64,000 nt of DNA from JBBEAM01 sp040882845 (GTDB lineage Bacteria; Pseudomonadota; Alphaproteobacteria; Kiloniellales; DSM-21159), in the NCBI GenBank assembly GCA_040882845.1, contig JBBEAM010000007.1, forward strand, positions 1-64,000, written 5' to 3'. Each line of letters opens with the position of its first letter. Within the stretch, counting starts at the first letter, position 1. Shown piece after piece: positions 51,801 to 63,661 of the stretch. A program made the translations under genes and the position numbers. The notes under the pieces are model-generated. The model was given only the letters and a program-made list of their open reading frames with translations. It did no database searches and was not told the DNA's origin.

Positions 51801-52734
51801 GACCTGTCTCCCTTGCCGGAAGACCGGACGCCGATGCGGCGGATTTCCCACTCCAGCTCGATGCCGCTGTTCGCCTTCACCCGGCGGCGCACTTCCTCGC
51901 CCAGAGTCTCCAGGTCCTCGGCGGTCGCCGTGCCAGTGTTGATCAGGAAGTTGCAGTGCATCTCGGAGACCTGTGCGCCGCCGATCATGAGGCCGCGGCA
52001 GCCGGCCGCATCGATCAACTGCCAGGCCTTCTCGCCCGGCGGATTCTTGAAGGTGCTGCCGCCGGTGCGGGTGCGGATCGGCTGGGAGGCGGCGCGCGCC
52101 TCCTGGATCTCCTTGATACGGGCTGCGATAGCCTTGGGCTCGCCGGCCTCGCCCTCGAGCTCAGCCTGCAACACGATCCAGTCCTCGGGCAGCGCCGAGT
52201 GGCGATAGCCGAAGTCGAGATCGGTGGGGCTTAGGCGGTGCAGCCTGCCGTCCGGCTCGACCGCTTCGGCCCAGCGCAGCACGTCCTTGAATTCCTTACC
52301 GTAGGCGCCGGCGTTCATGCGCACGCCGCCGCCGATCGTGCCCGGCACTCCGGCCAGGAACTCCAGTCCGGCGATGCCGGCCTGCTGCGCCGCCGTGGCG
52401 GCGTTGACGTCGAGGCAGGAGCCGCCGCAGAGCAGGTTCTCGCCTTTCGCTTCGGCCTGGGCGAAGTCGCGGCCGAGGCGCAGCACCACGCCGGGGATGC
52501 CGCCGCTGCGCACCAGGGAGTTGGAGCCGACGCCGAGCACGGTCACCGGCACCTCGGCGGGCTTGCTGCGCAGGAAGGCGAGCAGGTCCTCGCGGTCGGC
52601 CGGGCGGAACATCACTTCGGCCGCTCCACCGACGCGGAACCAGGTGACCTTGTCGAGCGGCGCTTCGGCGGTCAGCCGGCCGCGCACGGCGGGGAGACGG
52701 TCGACCAGGGGGAGCTCGCTGCGGGCTGCGGCCA

Positions 52735-52738
<4 letters not shown>
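51797..52738 (-). CDS. murB: UDP-N-acetylenolpyruvoylglucosamine reductase
   Basis: 313 aa, start at either of two adjacent ATGs (52738 or 52735). The outer one overlaps the murC stop as ATGA. FAD-binding motifs: TWFRVGGAAEVMF (about 31), VLGVGSNSLVRSGG, FLAGVPGTIGGGVRMNAGAYGKE. The type I MurB C-terminus has GGSTFKNPPGEKAWQLIDAAG, with the catalytic Ser in the STFKNP motif. It reduces enolpyruvyl-UDP-GlcNAc to UDP-MurNAc with NADPH. Confidence 0.96.
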
Positions 52739-54173
<1,435 letters not shown>

Positions 54174-54177
<4 letters not shown>

Positions 54178-55319
54178 GCCGCCGCCTCCCCGCGCTTGGA
54201 CAGGCCGTTGCCGGGGGTCTCGCCGACGATCAGGTCGGCCAGCTTCTGGGCCGCGTTCATCCTGGCGAAGCCGCGCGCGGCGGAAGCCGCGTCGGCGAGG
54301 GCGGTGGGATGCTCGAGCAGGGCGCGCAGCTTGTCCGCCAGCAGCTCGGGTGTCAGGTCGCGCTGCTGCATCACCCAGCCGCCGCCGGCCTTGGCCAGGG
54401 CCTCTGCATTGGCGGTCTGGTGGTCGTCGGTGGCGAAGGGGTAAGGCACCATGATCGCGGGCCGCCCGGCTGCCGCCAGCTCGGCCACGGTCGAGGCGCC
54501 GGACCGGCTGATCACCAGATGCGCCGCCTTGAGCCGCTCGGGCACGTCGTCGAAGAAGGGCTGCAGCTCGGGATGGACGCCGCAGGCGGTGTAGGTTGCC
54601 CGCATTTCCTCAAGGTCGTTGCCGCGCACCTGCTGGGCCAGCTTGATGCGGCCGCGCAGTGCGTCGGGCAGCAGGCAGATCGCCTTGGGCATGATCTCGT
54701 TGAACACCCGCGCGCCCTGGGACCCGCCGACCACCAGCAGGCGCAGGGCGCCGCCGTTGCTGGGCAGGGCATAGGGCTTCTTGTGCAGCGCCGCGATGGC
54801 GGCGCGCACCGGGTTGCCGGTGACCGCGATCTTCGCCCGGTCGGCCTCGGCGACCGCCGCGACCTCGGCGAAGGAGGTGGCCAGGATGTCCGCCTTGCCG
54901 GCGGCCAGGCGGTTGGCCCGGCCCATCACGGCGTTCTGTTCGTGCAGCAGGGTGCGCAGGCCGAGATGCGATCCGGCCAGCACGCCCGGCAGCGAGGCAT
55001 AGCCGCCGAAGCCGACCACCGCCTCGGCACCGCTGCGCTTCAGGATGCGGCGCGCCTGAAGATAGCCCCAGGCCAGCTTGGCGGCGGACTTCAGCTTGCT
55101 CCAGGGACTACCACCGGCGATGCCGCCCGCAGCCAGCCGGAAGGTTTCGACCTCGGGCAGCTCGGGCCCAAAGCCGCCCCCACGGCGGTCGGTCAGCAGC
55201 GCCACGCGGATGCCGCGCGACAGCAGCTCGCGGGCCAGCGCGGCGGCCGGGAACATGTGTCCGCCGGTACCGCCGGCGGCCAGCGCCACCAGGCGCGTGG
55301 ACTTCGCGGGCGCGGTCAT
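54174..55319 (-). CDS. murG: Lipid II synthase MurG (GlcNAc transferase)
   Basis: 381 aa from the ATG at 55319, which overlaps the ftsW stop as ATGA and has GGGGGAG just upstream. The open frame further up is a shadow of ftsW. GT-B motifs: the N-terminal AAGGTGGHMFPA, GFGGYASLPGVLAG, HEQNAVMGRANR. The donor-binding half has LLVVGGSQGARVFNEIMP, SRSGASTVAEL and PYPFATDDHQTANA. It transfers GlcNAc to lipid I at the inner face of the membrane. Confidence 0.96.
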
Positions 55320-56440
55320 AGCGACTCCCCCCGGTCGACGCGGCGCCTGGTCAGCGCCAGCAGCATGCCCATGCCGAGTGCCAGGGCGAGCAGCGAGGAG
55401 CCGCCATAGCTGATGAACGGCAGGGTCATGCCCTTGGTCGGCATCAGCCGCAGGCTGGAGGCCATGTTGATCAGCGCCTGCAGGCCGAACTGGGTGAGCA
55501 GGCCGGAAGCCGCGAGCAGCACGAAGAGGCTGGTTTCGTTGAGCAGCTTGACGAAGCCGCGCAGCACTACGAAGGCGAACAGCAGCACGATGGCGAGGCA
55601 AACCAGCATGCCGAACTCCTCGCCGGCGACGGCGAAGATGAAGTCGGAATGGGCGTCGGGCAGCACCTGCTTGATGGTGCCCTCTCCGGGGCCGGTGCCG
55701 AGAAGCCCGCCGTTCATGAAGGCCTCGATCGAGCGCTCGACCTGATAGTGGTCGCCGACCTCGGGGTTGAGGAAGGCGTCGATCCGCTCGGTGACGTGGG
55801 GCAGCAGGAAGTAGGCGCCGACCAGCGCCGCCACTGCCACCAGCCCGGCGCCGATCACCAGGATCATTGGGAGCCCGGCGAGGAAAAACTCGCTGCCGAA
55901 GATGGCGGCCAGCATGACCGTCTGGCCGACGTCGGGCTGCAGCACCAGCAGCCCGGCGACGGCGAGGAACAGGCCAATGGCGATCGCGGTGCCGGGGAAG
56001 TCCTCGCGCGCCTTGCCGGCGGCGAAGAGCGCGGCGATCAGCACCGCGAAGCAGGGCTTCATGAACTCCGAGGGCTGAATCGAGAAGCCGGCCAGTGAAA
56101 TCCAGCGGGTCGCGCCCTTGATTTCGCTGCCGATGAAGAGAGTCAGGATCAGGCCGACGAAGGCCGCCGCCGTGCCGAGCACCGCGAAGCGGCGCACCTG
56201 GCGCGGCGAGAACAGCGAGACCGCGAGCATCAGCGCCAGCGCCGCCGGCAGCACCACAAGCTGGCGCTTTGCCAGGGAGAAGGTCGGCAGGTCGAGCCGC
56301 TCGGCGACAGCCGGGGAGGCGGCCAGCACCAGGATCGCGCCGACCCCCATCAGCAGCAGCAGGGCGATCAGGGTCCAGCGGTCGACGGTCCACCACCAGC
56401 GGCCAAGCAGGCTGGTATCGCTACGCGCGAAGCCGCTCAT
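55316..56440 (-). CDS. ftsW: Septal peptidoglycan glycosyltransferase FtsW (SEDS family)
   Basis: 374 aa, about ten transmembrane helices. SEDS motifs: TRWISLAGFSIQPSEFMKP (about 95-113), LLVLQPDVGQTVML, and AVAGEEFGMLVCL with the Glu-Glu after the long loop. The final part has MASSLRLMPTKGMTLPFISYGGSS. It polymerises lipid II at the septum together with the FtsI transpeptidase encoded upstream. Its ATG overlaps the murD stop. Confidence 0.96.
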   Translation of the reverse strand: MSGFARSDTSLLGRWWWTVDRWTLIALLLLMGVGAILVLAASPAVAERLDLPTFSLAKRQLVVLPAALALMLAVSLFSPRQVRRFAVLGTAAAFVGLILTLFIGSEIKGATRWISLAGFSIQPSEFMKPCFAVLIAALFAAGKAREDFPGTAIAIGLFLAVAGLLVLQPDVGQTVMLAAIFGSEFFLAGLPMILVIGAGLVAVAALVGAYFLLPHVTERIDAFLNPEVGDHYQVERSIEAFMNGGLLGTGPGEGTIKQVLPDAHSDFIFAVAGEEFGMLVCLAIVLLFAFVVLRGFVKLLNETSLFVLLAASGLLTQFGLQALINMASSLRLMPTKGMTLPFISYGGSSLLALALGMGMLLALTRRRVDRGESL

Positions 56441-57849
56441 GGCCGGCCTCCGGGGTTGACGTCGATGTCCTCGCGGGTGCCGGGCAGCGCCTCGACCAGG
56501 GCGCGGAAGGCTTCGCCGCGGGCCTCGAAGTTGGCGAACTGATCGAAGGAGGCGCAGGCCGGCGACAGCAGCACAACCGCGCCCTCGCCGTCGGCCTTGG
56601 CCGCTTTGCTGGCGGCGGCCACGGCGCTTTTCAGATTGCCGCAGCGCTCGCTGGCGACCGCGCCCTGCAGATCGCTGGCGAAGGCTTCCGCAGCCTCGCC
56701 GATCAGGTAGGCGCGGGAGATCTTCGGATAGTAGCGCTCCAGCCCGGCGAGGCCGCCTTCCTTGGCGCGCCCGCCGGCGATCCAGTGGATCCTGCGGTAG
56801 CAGGCCAGGGCCTTGGCCGTGGCGTCGGCGTTGGTTGCCTTGGAATCGTTGATATAGGCGACGCCGTCGATCACCGCGATCACTTCCTGGCGATGTGCCA
56901 GGCCGGGGAAGGAGCGGATACAGGCGGCGATCACCGCCGGATCGACGCCGGCGGCCTTGCAGGCGGCGTAGGCGGCGGCGGCGTTCTGGGCATTGTGCAG
57001 GCCGGGCAGGGTGGCGACTTCCGACAGCGGCAGGGCCGGCACTTGCTTGCCCTCGGTGTCGTCGATCAGGACGCCGTTCTCGACATAGACGCCGCCGGCC
57101 ACCGGCCCCTTGCCGGAGATCGCCACGATGCTCTGGTCGCCGCTGGCGAGCAGCTCGGCATGGATCGCGCGGCAGGTCTCGTCGTCGACGCCGATCACCG
57201 CGGTGCGCGGCGCCGTCTGGCGGCGGAAGATATTGCGCTTGGCCGCGACGTAGCCTTGCAGGCCGCCGTGACGGTCAAGGTGGTCGGGACTGATGTTGAG
57301 CAGCACGGCGACGTCGAAGGTGATCGAGAAGGTGCGCTCGAGCTGATAGCTCGACATCTCCAGCACGTAGCTGCCGGAAGATCCCCGCATCTCGAACTCC
57401 ATCACCGAAGGCCCGAGATTGCCGCCGACCTCGCAGTCGCGTCCCGAGAGCTTCAGGATGTGACCGATCAGCGCCGTGGTGGTCGACTTGCCGTTGGTGC
57501 CGGTGATGCCGATGTAGCTGGCGTCGGGGCAGGCGCGTCCGAGCAGCTCGATATCGCCGATCACCTCCGCCCCTGCCGCGCGCGCCGCCGCGGCGACGGG
57601 ATGCGGTTCGGGAAAGCGGTCGGGAATGCCCGGCGAAAGCACCAGACTCGGCACCTCCGCCCAGTTGCAGCTGTGGAGATCGACCAGCGGGACTCCGGCG
57701 GCGCGCGCCTCGGCGCGGCGGTCCTCGCTGTCGTCCCAGGCCCAGACCTCGCCGCCGCTGGCCTGCAGCGCGCGGGCCGCGGCCAGGCCGGATTTGCCCA
57801 GGCCCATCACCGCGACCGGCAGACCATGGAAGAAGGGGAGCTCGATCAT
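56437..57849 (-). CDS. murD: UDP-N-acetylmuramoylalanine--D-glutamate ligase
   Basis: 470 aa from the ATG at 57849, which has GAGGGG four bases upstream. An alternative ATG at 57861 overlaps the mraY stop as ATGA, like most junctions in the operon, and would add four residues. Motifs: PVAVMGLGKSGLAAARAL (N-terminal), GITGTNGKSTTTALIGH (ATP loop), NISPDHLDRHG, and YINDSKATNADATAKAL. It adds D-Glu to UDP-MurNAc-L-Ala. Confidence 0.95.
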   Translation of the reverse strand: MIELPFFHGLPVAVMGLGKSGLAAARALQASGGEVWAWDDSEDRRAEARAAGVPLVDLHSCNWAEVPSLVLSPGIPDRFPEPHPVAAAARAAGAEVIGDIELLGRACPDASYIGITGTNGKSTTTALIGHILKLSGRDCEVGGNLGPSVMEFEMRGSSGSYVLEMSSYQLERTFSITFDVAVLLNISPDHLDRHGGLQGYVAAKRNIFRRQTAPRTAVIGVDDETCRAIHAELLASGDQSIVAISGKGPVAGGVYVENGVLIDDTEGKQVPALPLSEVATLPGLHNAQNAAAAYAACKAAGVDPAVIAACIRSFPGLAHRQEVIAVIDGVAYINDSKATNADATAKALACYRRIHWIAGGRAKEGGLAGLERYYPKISRAYLIGEAAEAFASDLQGAVASERCGNLKSAVAAASKAAKADGEGAVVLLSPACASFDQFANFEARGEAFRALVEALPGTREDIDVNPGGRP

Positions 57850-57857
57850 CGCGCCCC

Positions 57858-58949
57858 TCATCGCAGCTTCAAGGTGCTGAGGCCGATCATCGCCAGAATC
57901 ATGGCGATGATCCAAAACCGGATGACGATGGTGGGCTCGGCCCAGCCCTTCTGTTCGAAATGGTGGTGCAGCGGCGCCATCTTGAAGACGCGCTTGCCGG
58001 TCAGCCGGAAGGAGGCGACCTGGACGATCACCGAGGCGGTCTCCAGCACGAACAGTCCGCCGATGATCGCCAGCACCAGCTCGTGCTTGGTGACCACGGC
58101 GATGGCGCCCAGCGCACCGCCGCAGGACAGCGAGCCGGTATCGCCCATGAAGACCATGGCCGGCGGGGCGTTGTACCAGAGGAATCCGAGACTGGCCCCG
58201 ACCAGCGCCGAGCAGAAGATCGCCAGCTCGCCGCTGCCCGGCACGAAGTGAATCTGCAGATAGTTGGCGAAGACCGCGTTGCCGACGAGGTAGGAGATGC
58301 CGGCGAAGCAGGCGGCGACGATCATCACCGGAACGATGGCCAGACCGTCGAGGCCGTCGGTCAGGTTGACCGCGTTGGAGGCGCCGACCATCACCAGCAT
58401 GCCGAACACGGCGAAGCCGAAGATCGTGAGGTCGACCAGCAGGTCCTTGAAGAAGGGCACCGCCAGGCGCCCTTCGAGCTCCTCCGGAATCAGCAGGGTG
58501 ATGTAGAGCACCGCCGCCAGGGCGATGGAGAACTGGGCGAGCAGCTTCAGCTTGCCGGGCAGGCCCTTGGAGGAGCGGCGGGTCAGCTTCAGATAGTCGT
58601 CGGCGAAGCCGATCGCGCCGTAGCCGACGGTGACGCCAAGCACAGCCCAGACGTAGCCATTGCTGAGATTGGCCCAGAGCAGGGTGGAAATCGCCAGCGC
58701 CAGCAGGATCAGCACGCCGCCCATGGTCGGCGTGCCCTTCTTGGTCAGCAGGTGTCCCTCGGGGCCGTCCTCGCGGATCGGCTGGCCTTCGCGCTGCTTC
58801 GACTTCAGCCAGCGGATGATGCCGGGGCCGAGGATGAAGGAGAGGAACAGCGCGGTCATCGCCGCGCCGCCGGCCCGGAAGGTGATGTAGCGGAACAGAT
58901 TGAAGACCGGAATCTGATCGGCGTAGGGGACGAGGAGGTTGTAGAGCAT
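57858..58949 (-). CDS. mraY: Phospho-MurNAc-pentapeptide transferase MraY
   Basis: 363 aa, ten transmembrane helices. Signature motifs: FILGPGIIRWLKSKQREGQPIREDGPE with TKKGTPTMGG (about 60-78), the catalytic Asp pair in IGFADDYLKL (about 117), NAVNLTDGLDGLAI, and the MFMGDTGSLS-type VFMGDTGSLSCGG. It moves phospho-MurNAc-pentapeptide onto undecaprenyl phosphate to make lipid I. It lies 8 bases after murF. Confidence 0.96.
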   Translation of the reverse strand: MLYNLLVPYADQIPVFNLFRYITFRAGGAAMTALFLSFILGPGIIRWLKSKQREGQPIREDGPEGHLLTKKGTPTMGGVLILLALAISTLLWANLSNGYVWAVLGVTVGYGAIGFADDYLKLTRRSSKGLPGKLKLLAQFSIALAAVLYITLLIPEELEGRLAVPFFKDLLVDLTIFGFAVFGMLVMVGASNAVNLTDGLDGLAIVPVMIVAACFAGISYLVGNAVFANYLQIHFVPGSGELAIFCSALVGASLGFLWYNAPPAMVFMGDTGSLSCGGALGAIAVVTKHELVLAIIGGLFVLETASVIVQVASFRLTGKRVFKMAPLHHHFEQKGWAEPTIVIRFWIIAMILAMIGLSTLKLR

Positions 58950-58957
58950 GGTTCCTC

Positions 58958-60421
58958 CTAGTTCCCGTTCGCCGCGCGGGGCAGCGCGCCGCCGCCCAAT
59001 TCGCCGTTCGCTTCGCCGAGCGCGTGCAGCGCCTCGACCACGGTCTTCATGCCGCTGGCGAGCGAACCCTTGACCGCGATCACGTCGCCGTCGCGGAGCG
59101 CTTCGGCGACCATCGGCGCCAGCTCCGTGGAGCGCAGGGCGTGGCCGCCGCGCAGCTCCGCCGGCAGGGCTTCATAGAGATGCGCCATGGACTCGCCGCA
59201 GGCGAAGACCAGGTCGATCCCGGCCTCGCGCAGGACCTCGGCGAGTTCGACATGATGCCGGATGGCTTCGCCGCCCATCTCGCGCATGTCGCCCAGGGCG
59301 GCGATGCGGCGGCCCTGTCTCTCGCCGCCCTTGCCGAGCTTGGCGCGGCCGAGCACGGCGATGGTGGCGCGCATCGAAGCCGGGTTGGCGTTGTAGCTCT
59401 CGTCGATCAGCTCGAAGCCGCCGCCGCCCGGCAGGGCGATACGGTGGCGTTCGCCGCGGCCGGGCAGAGCGGTCAGCCTGGCGAAGGCGCCCGCCGCCCT
59501 GACCACGTCGCCGCCCAGCGCCTTGACCGTGGCCAGCACGCCGAGGCTGTTGATCACCCAGTGCATTCCGGCCTGGGCCAGGCAGTAGTCGAGATCCTGC
59601 GGGCCGACTCGCGCGGAAACCGCGCTGCAGGCGGCATAGAGCGAAGCGTCGAGCAGCCGCACATCGCTGTCCTCGGCTTCGCCGAAGGAGATCACCCGGC
59701 GGACCTTGTGTTCCGCCGCCCGCTCGCTCAGGCGCGCGAAGAAGGCGTCGTCGCGCGGCAGCACGGCGACGGCCTGTGGCCCCATGCCGGAAAAGATCTC
59801 CGCCTTGGCGTCGGCGATGCCGGCCTGGTCGGCGAAGAACTCGATGTGCGCCAGGCCGATGTTGGTGACGATCGCCACCTCGGGCCGGGCGATGGCGGTC
59901 AGCGCGGCGATCTCTCCGGGGTGGTTCATGCCCATCTCGAAGATGCCGAACTCGCTGTCGCGGGGCATCCGCGCCAGGGACAGCGGCAGACCCCAATGAT
60001 TGTTGAAGCTGCCGTGCGAGGCGTAGGTCCTGCCCTGGGTTTCGAGGCAGGCGCGCAGCGCTTCCTTGGTGCTGGTCTTGCCGGAGGAGCCGGTGACGCC
60101 GACGATCCGCGCCTTGGTGCGGTCGCGGGCAGCGCGGCCGAGCGCCTGCAGACCCTTCAGCGTATCGGCGACGACTAGCAGCGGTGCGTCCGCGGGCAGG
60201 TCTTCAGGGACGCGGTGCACCATGGCCGCCGCGGCACCGTCGCGCAGCGCCTGCGCCACGAAATCGTGGCCGTCGAACTTGGGTCCCTGCAGGGCGATGA
60301 AGAGATCGCCCTGCGCCACGCTGCGGCTGTCGATGGACAGACCAGAGGCCTGCCAGGCTCCCCTGGTCTGCCCATCCGTCGCCGTGGCGGCCTCGGAGCC
60401 GGTCCAGAGTGCGTCGTTCAT
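58958..60421 (-). CDS. murF: UDP-MurNAc-tripeptide--D-alanyl-D-alanine ligase
   Basis: 487 aa. The N-terminal domain has SIDSRSVAQGDLFIALQG, the ATP loop is GVTGSSGKTSTKEAL (about 109), and then come NIGLAHIEFF and LIDESYNANPASMRAT. The C-terminal domain includes ALGDMREMG. It adds the D-Ala-D-Ala made by Ddl. The ATG overlaps the murE stop as ATGA, with AAGGAGGG ahead of it. Confidence 0.96.
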   Translation of the reverse strand: MNDALWTGSEAATATDGQTRGAWQASGLSIDSRSVAQGDLFIALQGPKFDGHDFVAQALRDGAAAAMVHRVPEDLPADAPLLVVADTLKGLQALGRAARDRTKARIVGVTGSSGKTSTKEALRACLETQGRTYASHGSFNNHWGLPLSLARMPRDSEFGIFEMGMNHPGEIAALTAIARPEVAIVTNIGLAHIEFFADQAGIADAKAEIFSGMGPQAVAVLPRDDAFFARLSERAAEHKVRRVISFGEAEDSDVRLLDASLYAACSAVSARVGPQDLDYCLAQAGMHWVINSLGVLATVKALGGDVVRAAGAFARLTALPGRGERHRIALPGGGGFELIDESYNANPASMRATIAVLGRAKLGKGGERQGRRIAALGDMREMGGEAIRHHVELAEVLREAGIDLVFACGESMAHLYEALPAELRGGHALRSTELAPMVAEALRDGDVIAVKGSLASGMKTVVEALHALGEANGELGGGALPRAANGN

Positions 60422-61908
60422 CGGCGCCCTCCTTCCAGCGATTGAATAGCGGCCCGGGCGACATCGCGATCGTCGAAGGGAAAGACCGTCCCCCCAACGG
60501 TCTGTCCCGTCTCGTGGCCTTTCCCCGCGATCACAAGCGAGTCGCCCGGGCCCAGTGCGGCCACCCCCCTGCGGATGGCCTCACCTCGATCTCCTATCTC
60601 CTCTGCGTTGGGTGCGGCGGCGAGCATCTCGGCGCGGATCGCGGCCGGGTTCTCGCTGCGCGGATTGTCGTCGGTGACGATCGCCCGGTCGGCCAGGCGC
60701 TGCGCGATGCCGCCCATCAAGGGGCGCTTGGCGCGGTCGCGGTCGCCGCCGCAGCCGACGATCACCCAGAGCTTGCCCGGCGTATGCGCGCGGGCGGCTT
60801 CCAGCACGGTCTCGAGCGCGTTCGGGGTATGCGCGTAGTCGACGATCACCTGGCCGCCGGCCGGGGTTTCGCCGATCCGCTCCATCCGCCCCGGCACGCC
60901 GGAGAGGGAGGGGAGGCTGGCGATGGTTTTCTGCAGCTCGGCGCCGCAGGCCACCGCCAGCCCCAGGGCAGCCAGCACATTCATGGCCTGGAACCGTCCG
61001 GCCATCGACAGGGAGAAGTCGTGAGGCTGCCCAAAGAGATCGAACCTGCAGTCGAGCCCGTCGTGCTTTGGCTCGGCGCCGACGAGGCGCAGTTCCTTGC
61101 CGGCGCGGCCGTAGCTCCAGACCGTTAGGCCGCGCGCCGCCGCTTGGCCGCGCAGGGACTCGAACTCGGGAATGTCGGCGTTCAGCACTGCCGTGCCGCC
61201 CGGCTGCAGGATCTCCGTGAAGAGCCGCGCCTTGGCCGCGAGATAAGACTCCATGTCGTGGTGGTAGTCGAGGTGATCGTGGCTGAGGTTGGTGAAGGCG
61301 GCCGCGGTGACGCGCACGCCGTGCAGCCGGTACTGGTCGAGGCCGTGGCTCGAGGCCTCCATCGCCAGGTGGTCGACGCCGTCGGCAGCGAGCCGCGCCA
61401 GGCAGGCCTGCAGTTCGACCGGGTCGGGGGTGGTCAACGCCGCCGGCGCGTAGTCCCTGGCCGGCAGCAGGCCAAGGGTGCCGAGGCTGGCGGCCTCGAG
61501 GCCGAGCGCCTGCCAGATCTGCTGGGTATAAACGGCGACCGAGGTCTTGCCGTTGGTTCCGGTGATCGCGGCGATCTCGCGCGGCTGGTGCTTGTAGAAG
61601 GCGGCGGCCATCTCGGCCAGGGCACGGCGGGGATTCTCCGCCGTCAGCAGGGCGACCGGCCGTCCGGCGGCCTCCAGAGTCGTACCCTCGGGAGCCAGCA
61701 CGGCGCTCGCCCCGCGCGCCAGCGCCTCGCCGATGTAGGCGCGCCCGTCCGCCCGGCTGCCCGGCAGGGCGGCAAACAGAAACCCCTCGGCGACGCGCCG
61801 GCTGTCGGCGGTCAGGCCGTCGATTTCGAGGGTTTCCAGTGCCGCTGGGGGGGTGGACTGCGGCGTCATCGGGGTCTTGGCTCCTTCTATCAGCTCAGTT
61901 AGCCGCAA
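60418..61908 (-). CDS. murE: UDP-MurNAc-dipeptide--meso-diaminopimelate ligase
   Basis: 496 aa from a TTG at 61908, inside the last 14 bases of ftsI. I keep it because the opening (RLTELIEGA) matches normal MurE N-termini. An ATG at 61869 with GAAGGAG upstream is the alternative and would drop 13 residues. Motifs: LTADSRRVAEGFLFAALPG, AITGTNGKTSVAVY, and NLSHDHLDYH. The DDNPRSENP box with DNPR indicates meso-diaminopimelate rather than lysine as third residue. It fits a Gram-negative wall. Confidence 0.93.
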   Translation of the reverse strand: MRLTELIEGAKTPMTPQSTPPAALETLEIDGLTADSRRVAEGFLFAALPGSRADGRAYIGEALARGASAVLAPEGTTLEAAGRPVALLTAENPRRALAEMAAAFYKHQPREIAAITGTNGKTSVAVYTQQIWQALGLEAASLGTLGLLPARDYAPAALTTPDPVELQACLARLAADGVDHLAMEASSHGLDQYRLHGVRVTAAAFTNLSHDHLDYHHDMESYLAAKARLFTEILQPGGTAVLNADIPEFESLRGQAAARGLTVWSYGRAGKELRLVGAEPKHDGLDCRFDLFGQPHDFSLSMAGRFQAMNVLAALGLAVACGAELQKTIASLPSLSGVPGRMERIGETPAGGQVIVDYAHTPNALETVLEAARAHTPGKLWVIVGCGGDRDRAKRPLMGGIAQRLADRAIVTDDNPRSENPAAIRAEMLAAAPNAEEIGDRGEAIRRGVAALGPGDSLVIAGKGHETGQTVGGTVFPFDDRDVARAAIQSLEGGRR

Positions 61909-63661
61909 GCGGCGGTCCTTTCAGGCGGGCGGGCACCAGCAGGGCGTTTTCGACGACTTCGGGCTCCTCGCTGGCGCGCGGCACGACCCCGAGGAGCGGC
62001 GCGATCTGTTCGACGACGCGCCCGACCACGGGTGCGGTCACCCAGCCGCCGGTGGCGTAGCCGTGGGTGGCCTCGGTCGGTTGCGGCTCGTCGACCATGG
62101 CGAAGATCACGTAGCGCGGATCGTCCATCGGGAAGCCGGCGAGGAAGGAGGCGATGCGCGCGTCGTCGTCGTAGCTGCCGCTGGGCTTGAGCTTGTCGGC
62201 GGTGCCGGTCTTGCCGCCGACCAGATAGCCGGGCGCGTCGGCTTTGCGGCCGGTACCGTGCTGCACCACCAGACGGGTCAGCCAGCGCATCTGCGCCGAG
62301 GTCGTCTGGCTCATCACCCGTCGGCCGGGCACGGTCTCGCCGGGCAGGCGCTTGAGCAGGGTCGCGGGCAGCAGCTGGCCGCCGTTGATCACCGCGCCCA
62401 TCGCCCGGGTCACCTGCAGGGGAGTGACCGCGATGCCGTGGCCATAGGCGATGGTCATGGTGTTGATCTCGCGCCAGGTCGACGGGATCATCGGCTGGCC
62501 GACTTCGGGCAGCTCAAAGGAGGTGGCGCGCAACAGGCCGAGCTCGCCGAGGAAGCGCTGCTGGCCTTCGGTGCCGACGTCCATCGCCATGTGCACCGAG
62601 CCGATGTTGCTCGAATACATGAAGATCTCGGGGAGCGAGAGCCAGCGGTTCTTGGGGTGGAAGTCGTTGATCGTGAAGCGGGCGATGCGGATCGGCTTGC
62701 TGGTGTCGTAGCCGCTCTCAAGGGACACCGCGCCGGCTTCCAGGGCCATCGCGGTGGTGAAGATCTTGAACACCGAGCCGACCTCGTAGACGCCCAGGGT
62801 GGCGCGGTTGAAGCGGGCGTCGGCGGGGGCCTCGCCGGGCGCGCCGGGATCGAAGCTTGGCAGCGAGGTCATGGCGAGGATCTCGCCGGTCTTGGCGTCC
62901 ATCACGAGGCCGGCGGCGCCGATGCCCTGGAATTCCTGCATTGCGGCCTGCAGTTCGCGGGTCAGGACGTGCTGCACCCGGATGTCGATGCTGAGCTGCA
63001 GCGGCGTGCTGGAGCCGCGCAGCAGATCGTCGAAGGACTGCTCCAGCCCAGCGATGCCGCGGTTGTCGACGTTATTGAAGCCGACGATGTGAGCCGCCAG
63101 CGCACCTTGCGGATAAACCCGGGACTGCTCGCGCAGGAAATAGAGGCCGGGGATGCCCAGCGCGTTGACCTCCGCCTGCTGGCGCGGCGTCAGGTTGCGC
63201 TTCAGCCAGACGAAGCTGCGGTCGGCGCCGAGCCGCGCCGTCAGCTCGGAGGCCGAGAACTCCGGCAGCACGCCGGCGACCAGGGTGGCCGCGGCCTCGG
63301 GATCGAGGATCTGGCGCGGGTTGGCATAGAGCGAAGAGCTCGGAAGGGTGGTCGCCAGGATCGCGCCGTTGCGGTCGACGATATTGGCGCGGCCGGTCTC
63401 CAGCGGCGCATCGGGCGAGGCATCCGCCAGGCTCGGCTCGTTGCCTTGGGTCAGCATGGCGAGGTCGAACAGCCGCACGCCGATCGCGGCGAAGGCGAAC
63501 AGGAAGATCAGCGCGGCGATCACCAGCCGGGTCTTGCCGGTTTCCATCGACTGCTTGGCGCTGCCCTCCAGCGCGACGAAGGTCTGCGCGTTCGGCCCGA
63601 CATCGAGGCCGCAGGGCGAGCGCAGGGCGATCTCGGGTTTGTCGCTGCGGCGGCCGATCAT
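61895..63661 (-). CDS. ftsI: Septal transpeptidase FtsI (penicillin-binding protein 3)
   Basis: 588 aa. A short cytoplasmic N-terminus and one transmembrane helix (about 43-66) are followed by the pedestal domain (RGxNR-like GRANIVDRNGAILAT) and the transpeptidase domain. Active-site motifs are SVFK (catalytic Ser, in YEVGSVFKIFTTAM), SSN (in MYSSNIGS) and KTG (in VGGKTGTADK). It cross-links septal peptidoglycan with FtsW. The ATG overlaps the ftsL stop as ATGA. Confidence 0.96.
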   Translation of the reverse strand: MIGRRSDKPEIALRSPCGLDVGPNAQTFVALEGSAKQSMETGKTRLVIAALIFLFAFAAIGVRLFDLAMLTQGNEPSLADASPDAPLETGRANIVDRNGAILATTLPSSSLYANPRQILDPEAAATLVAGVLPEFSASELTARLGADRSFVWLKRNLTPRQQAEVNALGIPGLYFLREQSRVYPQGALAAHIVGFNNVDNRGIAGLEQSFDDLLRGSSTPLQLSIDIRVQHVLTRELQAAMQEFQGIGAAGLVMDAKTGEILAMTSLPSFDPGAPGEAPADARFNRATLGVYEVGSVFKIFTTAMALEAGAVSLESGYDTSKPIRIARFTINDFHPKNRWLSLPEIFMYSSNIGSVHMAMDVGTEGQQRFLGELGLLRATSFELPEVGQPMIPSTWREINTMTIAYGHGIAVTPLQVTRAMGAVINGGQLLPATLLKRLPGETVPGRRVMSQTTSAQMRWLTRLVVQHGTGRKADAPGYLVGGKTGTADKLKPSGSYDDDARIASFLAGFPMDDPRYVIFAMVDEPQPTEATHGYATGGWVTAPVVGRVVEQIAPLLGVVPRASEEPEVVENALLVPARLKGPPLAAN